In this document: piece after piece, positions 53,101 through 59,100 of the stretch
Layout: each line of letters opens with the position of its first letter
How positions within the stretch are numbered: position 1 is the first letter of the stretch
Assembly (NCBI GenBank): GCA_911728435.2
Contig: OU452198.1
Location: 30,037,902-30,101,901 of the forward strand
Length of the DNA stretch: 64,000 nt
Origin: Apoderus coryli
Lineage: Eukaryota > Arthropoda > Insecta > Coleoptera > Attelabidae
Direction of reading: 5' to 3'
Translations under genes and position numbers: made by a program
Notes under the pieces: generated by a model
The model's input: the letters and a program-made list of their open reading frames with translations, nothing else
Databases searched by the model: none
What the model was told of the DNA's origin: nothing

Positions 53101-56100
53101 AATATTTTTTCAAATTTAGTGCCCCGCACATAGATGACCCACAATACACCCAATCTATTTATAGAATATTTAAGGTTATGAAATATAGTGTCAACTAAGG
53201 CAAATCAAAATTATTATACCATGTAGTAATAAATGTTTAAAGGCAAAATCCAAAATATACTTACACACCTTAAATTTTAAAAAGCACGGGCCACCAAAAA
53301 ACTATAAATGTCTTAAGTCTAACTTTTCGGTAGTTACTACAACTTCTTGGACACAAACTAAACTAGAGTATAATAGCAACGTTGTCAGCTTTAGATTTTA
53401 CCAGATATTTAATGCTCACCAACTTACCCACTCGCCAACTAGACCCGGTCTCCCCCACTATGATCATCTCAGTTGGCATGTTATTCACGACCGACTCAGC
53501 CAGCAAAAAGAATTGAAGTCAAACTAAGAAAGTTTCTAAATCCAACCGTGCGATAATTTGTAAGTTGAAACAATTATTATAAAATAATTACAAAAATATA
53601 TGCGCCGGAAACCGGCCGCCGCAAGCCAGATAAACGGGCAAAAGCCATGGTCTGAAGCTGTTTTTAAAATTACTGAACTTCCAGGATAAAATATTTCACT
53701 TTTGATTTTAGGGTGTTTATATATAGAAGGTGTTTCTAAAATAGGTGGTCAAAATTTGTAGTCAAAATTTGTGAGCGAATTGGGAACGTATAATCATTAA
53801 AAAAAACTTAAATTGTAATTTTTCGAAAAGTCTTTATTTACAAAGATACAAGGTGTTAAAGATGACTGCCTGGGGACGATTTTTTTGAAATATTTTCGGA
53901 ACGAGTAAAGATGAATTAATCAAATGTAGCATATTTCCGAAAATATTTAACAAAAATCGTCCTTTTTTATTCACCTAGTTAAATGTAGTAAACTGACATG
54001 GAATTGAATAAAAAAGGATGACCATAGGCGGGTAAACGGGGGGGGACCCTTAATTATAACCTAACTTTTTTCCTTGTTACTTTTATTTCATTTGTGTCAA
54101 AAATGTGATAAAATAAAGTTTTCTACATAAAAAGAAAACTTTATTTCATCACATTTTTCACATAAATGGAATAAAAGTCACAAGAAAAAAAAGTTAGGTT
54201 ATAATTAAGGCAAGGGTCCCCCCGTTTACCCGCCTATGGTCATCCTTTTTTATTTAATTTTATGTCAGTTTACGACATTTAACTAGGTGAATAAATATGC
54301 TACATTTGATTAATTTATCTTTACTCGTTTCGAAAATATTTCAAAAAAATAATCGTCCTCAGGCAGTCATCTTTGTAAATAAAGACTTTTAGAAAAATTA
54401 CAATTTAAGTGTTTTCATGATTAGACGTCCCCAATTAACAAATTTTGATCACCTATTTTAGAAACACCTTTTATATATATACACATAACCAAATCGATCC
54501 GTAGATAGAAAACTATACATAGGAGAAGTTATTGACACTTCTGGTTATACTGGAAGTAGCTGTCATCTTGCTTATTTCAAATGGAACACCGTATATATTA
54601 TCATAGTTATGTCACAGCATTCCGAGTCCACGTCGGCACTTTGTACTAAATAATTCCAAATTGTGACGTATGACGCCGCCATTTTAGGAGAGAAGTCAGG
54701 TCCTGACTAAAAATAATCATATTTTTCAATTTCTAACCACAGTTAGTTATTTTCGTAAAAATATTTAATTACATAATAATGTTACTGTCAATTTCAAAAA
54801 TATTTGTGGTGTGTCATAGTGATTGAAAACATCCTTGAGTGGAGTTATCAGTTAAATGTTGTCATGATTGTTTGATTTTTGTCACATGTTACAGAATAGC
54901 AAAATTTTATAGGCAGTTAAAACTGTCAAAAAAATGTCAAATAAATTTAACTATACAAATATATAGACAAACTACCTAAAATAACTAATCGATGAGTGGA
55001 ATCTTTGGCGTAGAACACTAATATGTGTAAAAATCCACAAACGCATCATGCGGATTATTTAGCTTTCCCTGAGCATTTTTAATTAAATGTCACACACACA
55101 CTATACTAACCAGACATACAACCACATGTTCAGATTACAAAGAAAATATTTATTTATTATCTCGTGCACGCCGACAATGAACTGTATACTGAACACAGGG
55201 GTAAACGGTATCTACCTACGTCTATGCGATTATTGACAGGTTCTCTCCTATAATCGCGGCATGCGCGACGAGATGCGCATGACGCCTCGCAACGGAGACT
55301 CGGAATGCTGTTTTTATTTATGCTGTAGTTTTGGATTCTACGTAAAATATCAAATTTCTAACTTTAAGGTTATATGTCAAAAATGACGTTTGTGCGCTCT
55401 AAAATCATTATAAAATTTTCCTATAAAGAAATCATCATCATATACTTTTTGGCTCGAGTCGACTTTAGGGACAGTGGAATCTTCTGGTTTCTTCGTGTTT
55501 ATTAGAAAGACAGCATTTGAAATAGTACATTTCAAAAAAAAAATCTGCGGTAAAACCATTATTAAAGCCAAAAATCAAAATTTAATTCCCATAAAATTGG
55601 ATTTTTTCACCTATTACATGACTGGTAATATTGTCACTTTTTCTATAAAGATTGAATCAAAATATGTTATTTTAACACTAATTTATCTTCCATAGACGTT
55701 TATTTACCTAATTAATGCACCTGTGTTTAATACAACACATAAAACAAATTTGCAATCTAAAAAATAAAATAGTATGTAAAATATAAACAAATTGTTAAAT
55801 TTTAGTAATAGGTTAATTTCTTTTTACATCGAAGTGAAGTTAGCTGTGTACGAAATATTGGATATTAGTACTGGCAAAGATTAATCTACACAATAGATAG
55901 TCAGCCCAATGCATTAAAATGAGAACATCTCTAAGTATGCCAGCCACTACGTGGCGTAGACTAGCGTGTAAAGCATAGAGCAGTATTGTCACAGCCAGAA
56001 ACCGTTTTGTAGTTTATTAATATCAGAAACAAAACGCAACGTATAACAATTATTTACATCATTTGCAACAGTTATGCACCGACAATGCTGTATTGTCAGA

Positions 56101-59100
56101 GAGAGAGATTGATGAAATTCTGTATTAATCTGGAGGGGATACGTAGGGAGGGTAGAAAAAAAAACAAGCGAATGTGGTGTGTGTCGTGCTGTTGCCGATT
56201 CGTCGGTAAAAGAAACACACAGGGTGATTTATTACAAGTACAGTATTGAAATAAAAGCCTTATCTCTATGAATTAAATTTAATATAATAATATTTAATCC
56301 ATGTCATACATGTTTCAAGACTAGACCAGTCCCATGATCAGTGGCGAACAATCATTAAATGAAAAGCTTTTAGATAGAAACATACTTCTGGCTCCATTGT
56401 AATAATTTGTTGATGTATATAAAAAAATCTAAATATCTAAAAGCTAAAAGCTTTTGATTTAATTATTGCTCGCCACTGTTTATGGGACTGGTCTAGTCTT
56501 GAAACATGTTGTATGGCATGGATTAATGATTATTAGGTATATTAAATTTATTTCGTGGATATTAGACTTTTATACCAATACCGAAATCAAGTAGGTATTA
56601 ATGTACATTATTCTTTGTCAAAATTATAACTCCACTTAAGAATTGACTAGATACTTTTTCAATTTATTACATATATTTTAAATATTTCACGTAGACAATG
56701 TGGCAAAGATGTAACAAGATTGTTGTAGATCTTATAATACCTATAATAAAAAAATTATCAGTGCTACCTATATTATATTAGGTATACATATTATGGTTGT
56801 TTTCATACCTACTGATTTTGTTTTGAAGAGAATTACCTAATATATTAAATTAAATTTAATCTTTGGCTGCGTAGTTATTTTTTTTGTGAATATTTTTTAA
56901 CTTATTTTGTGTTTTTCTAATTTTAGACTAATTATATTATTTTGTGTTGTGTTTTTTTTTTATTTGAGAAACTTCCTAGTTAGTGACTAAATAATTTTTG
57001 TGTTTTGTGAAAATGGAAAGAAACAATTCGAAATTAAGTCGTAACCAATGTGCTTTTCGAAATTGTAACAACAGTTACAGAAACAATCGAGAGGTACATT
57101 TCTTTCGATTTCCTAAAGAAGAAGATCGATGCAGAAAATGGGTTATAAATTCAGGTATAAGTTCCACTTTATAGGTTTAGGTACTTAAATTTTACTTCTT
57201 TTTAATGTTTCTTCGGGTAAATAATAAGTTCGGTAGGAATAGGGCTTTGGGTATCAAACAAAAAAGATAGAAAATAGAAATTTGACATAGGGGTAGTTCT
57301 AAGCATTTACAAGTTTGTGACGTGTAGCGATTTTCGATGCCGCCCCCGGAGGTATACATGAGGGCGGCGCAATGCCGTTTTAAATATCTCGTTTCGCTTT
57401 CTTGGAAAATAAAAAATTATAACTGATAACTGACACTTAGTACTTAACCCATTAATCCCCAACGTTGCGTAAACGAAACATTTTTTAATTTTTTTTTTCC
57501 AATGTGCCAGTAAAAAAAATACTTGTGTTGGCAATAGGATATAATCAGTTGTTACTTCTCGTCCGGCCATCGTCTATCAACTTTCTCTCACCGGGCATAT
57601 TGCCTGCTCACACTAGATGTCTGCGTAAAATTAAATGTATCCGTTTGGTGGGTAGTTTTGATTACAATAAGTCGGTGCCAAGCCCAAGCTCGAAACAAAA
57701 TAAATCTATATTTACCTACTACCTATTTGGCTTGGTACCGACTATTATGTGCATTGTTGTCTTTTGAATGATATTTGTATTTTGTTATTTTTCGTATTTT
57801 TTATTAGTTCTTTTGACAGCTCTGGTGTCATCAATACACCTGTATCCCGAATTGCACCAAATTGCGATGCTATTGAACAAGCATATAATCCTAAATATAA
57901 TATTATTTTTGAACTTTGAATGTACATATGAAATTTGTATCTTAAAATTAGTCAAAGAATCACCCTTTAAAGTTTGTACAAGTACTTATGCAACACCCTG
58001 TATACATAGATACTTTGATTTGCAATTTGCAAATCTGTTAAACTAGGTAATGCTGTTTTTTTTTATTTACTTTCAAATATGGTGTTATGTAATTGTATTC
58101 AAATTAAATGTTTGGGGATGATATTTACGAGTTTTATTTTTTTATATAGAGAAACTGTTATTCAGTTTTTAAGGATCAATCTGAAGCAGACGATTGTACT
58201 TGTTAAAACATGAAAAAAGTTATTGTCGTGATACTTTTAACACCCTGTTGGTGGGTTTTTAAAGCTTTTTACGAAACGTGTTAACAATACAATCTACATA
58301 AATCGTTATTTTTTTAAAGTTTTATGATCATTGCACAAAAACCAATATTAGGGAGACTGTAAGTTTTTTTTCAATTCGGCGTTGCAGAATTTGAACCTAA
58401 TTGTGATAATTGTGTTATTTTACTAGTATAGATATTTTTGAGTAAATTAATTCGGTTATAATCGATGAGTAGAATCTTTGGAGTAAAATACATTTCACAA
58501 AAACCCTGAACCATGTTTCTCAATAGATTTAAATTTTCATTAAAAACAGATTAAAAATTCTAATTTTTTACATCCTGCATTTCGAAACCGTATTTTTTTA
58601 AATAATTATTGTCATGCTGGAAATTTCAAACCTTATTTACTTCAGCAACTTGTAAAAAGCACAGCCTTTTTAATATTAACATTTCTTAAAATCGATAATA
58701 CGCGATAACGATGACTTTCTATCAATATCACAGAAGGATACATTTATTACGTATATAATTTGTTAGATTTTACATCTCCGAATTGAAACACACGCAAAAA
58801 ATGTGCATAAAAAAGTTAGGGTAGCATTTCACGCCTGTATGAGTCTGAGATTTATTTTTTCATAATGTTAACAAGTTGAATCTGCTGTTTGAGTTTGATC
58901 CTTAAAACTGAATCAGATAATAAGCGGAAGTCCTATCTATAACGCCAAATTTCGTTAATTTAAATATAACTTTTTGATGCATCCTTATATCCGAAATTTA
59001 AAATTAAATGACTAAAATAATATTATTTTAGTCATTTAAAATTATTGTCTAAAACATTTAATGAACCAGCCCTGTATATTTATACTATTATAGTAATTTC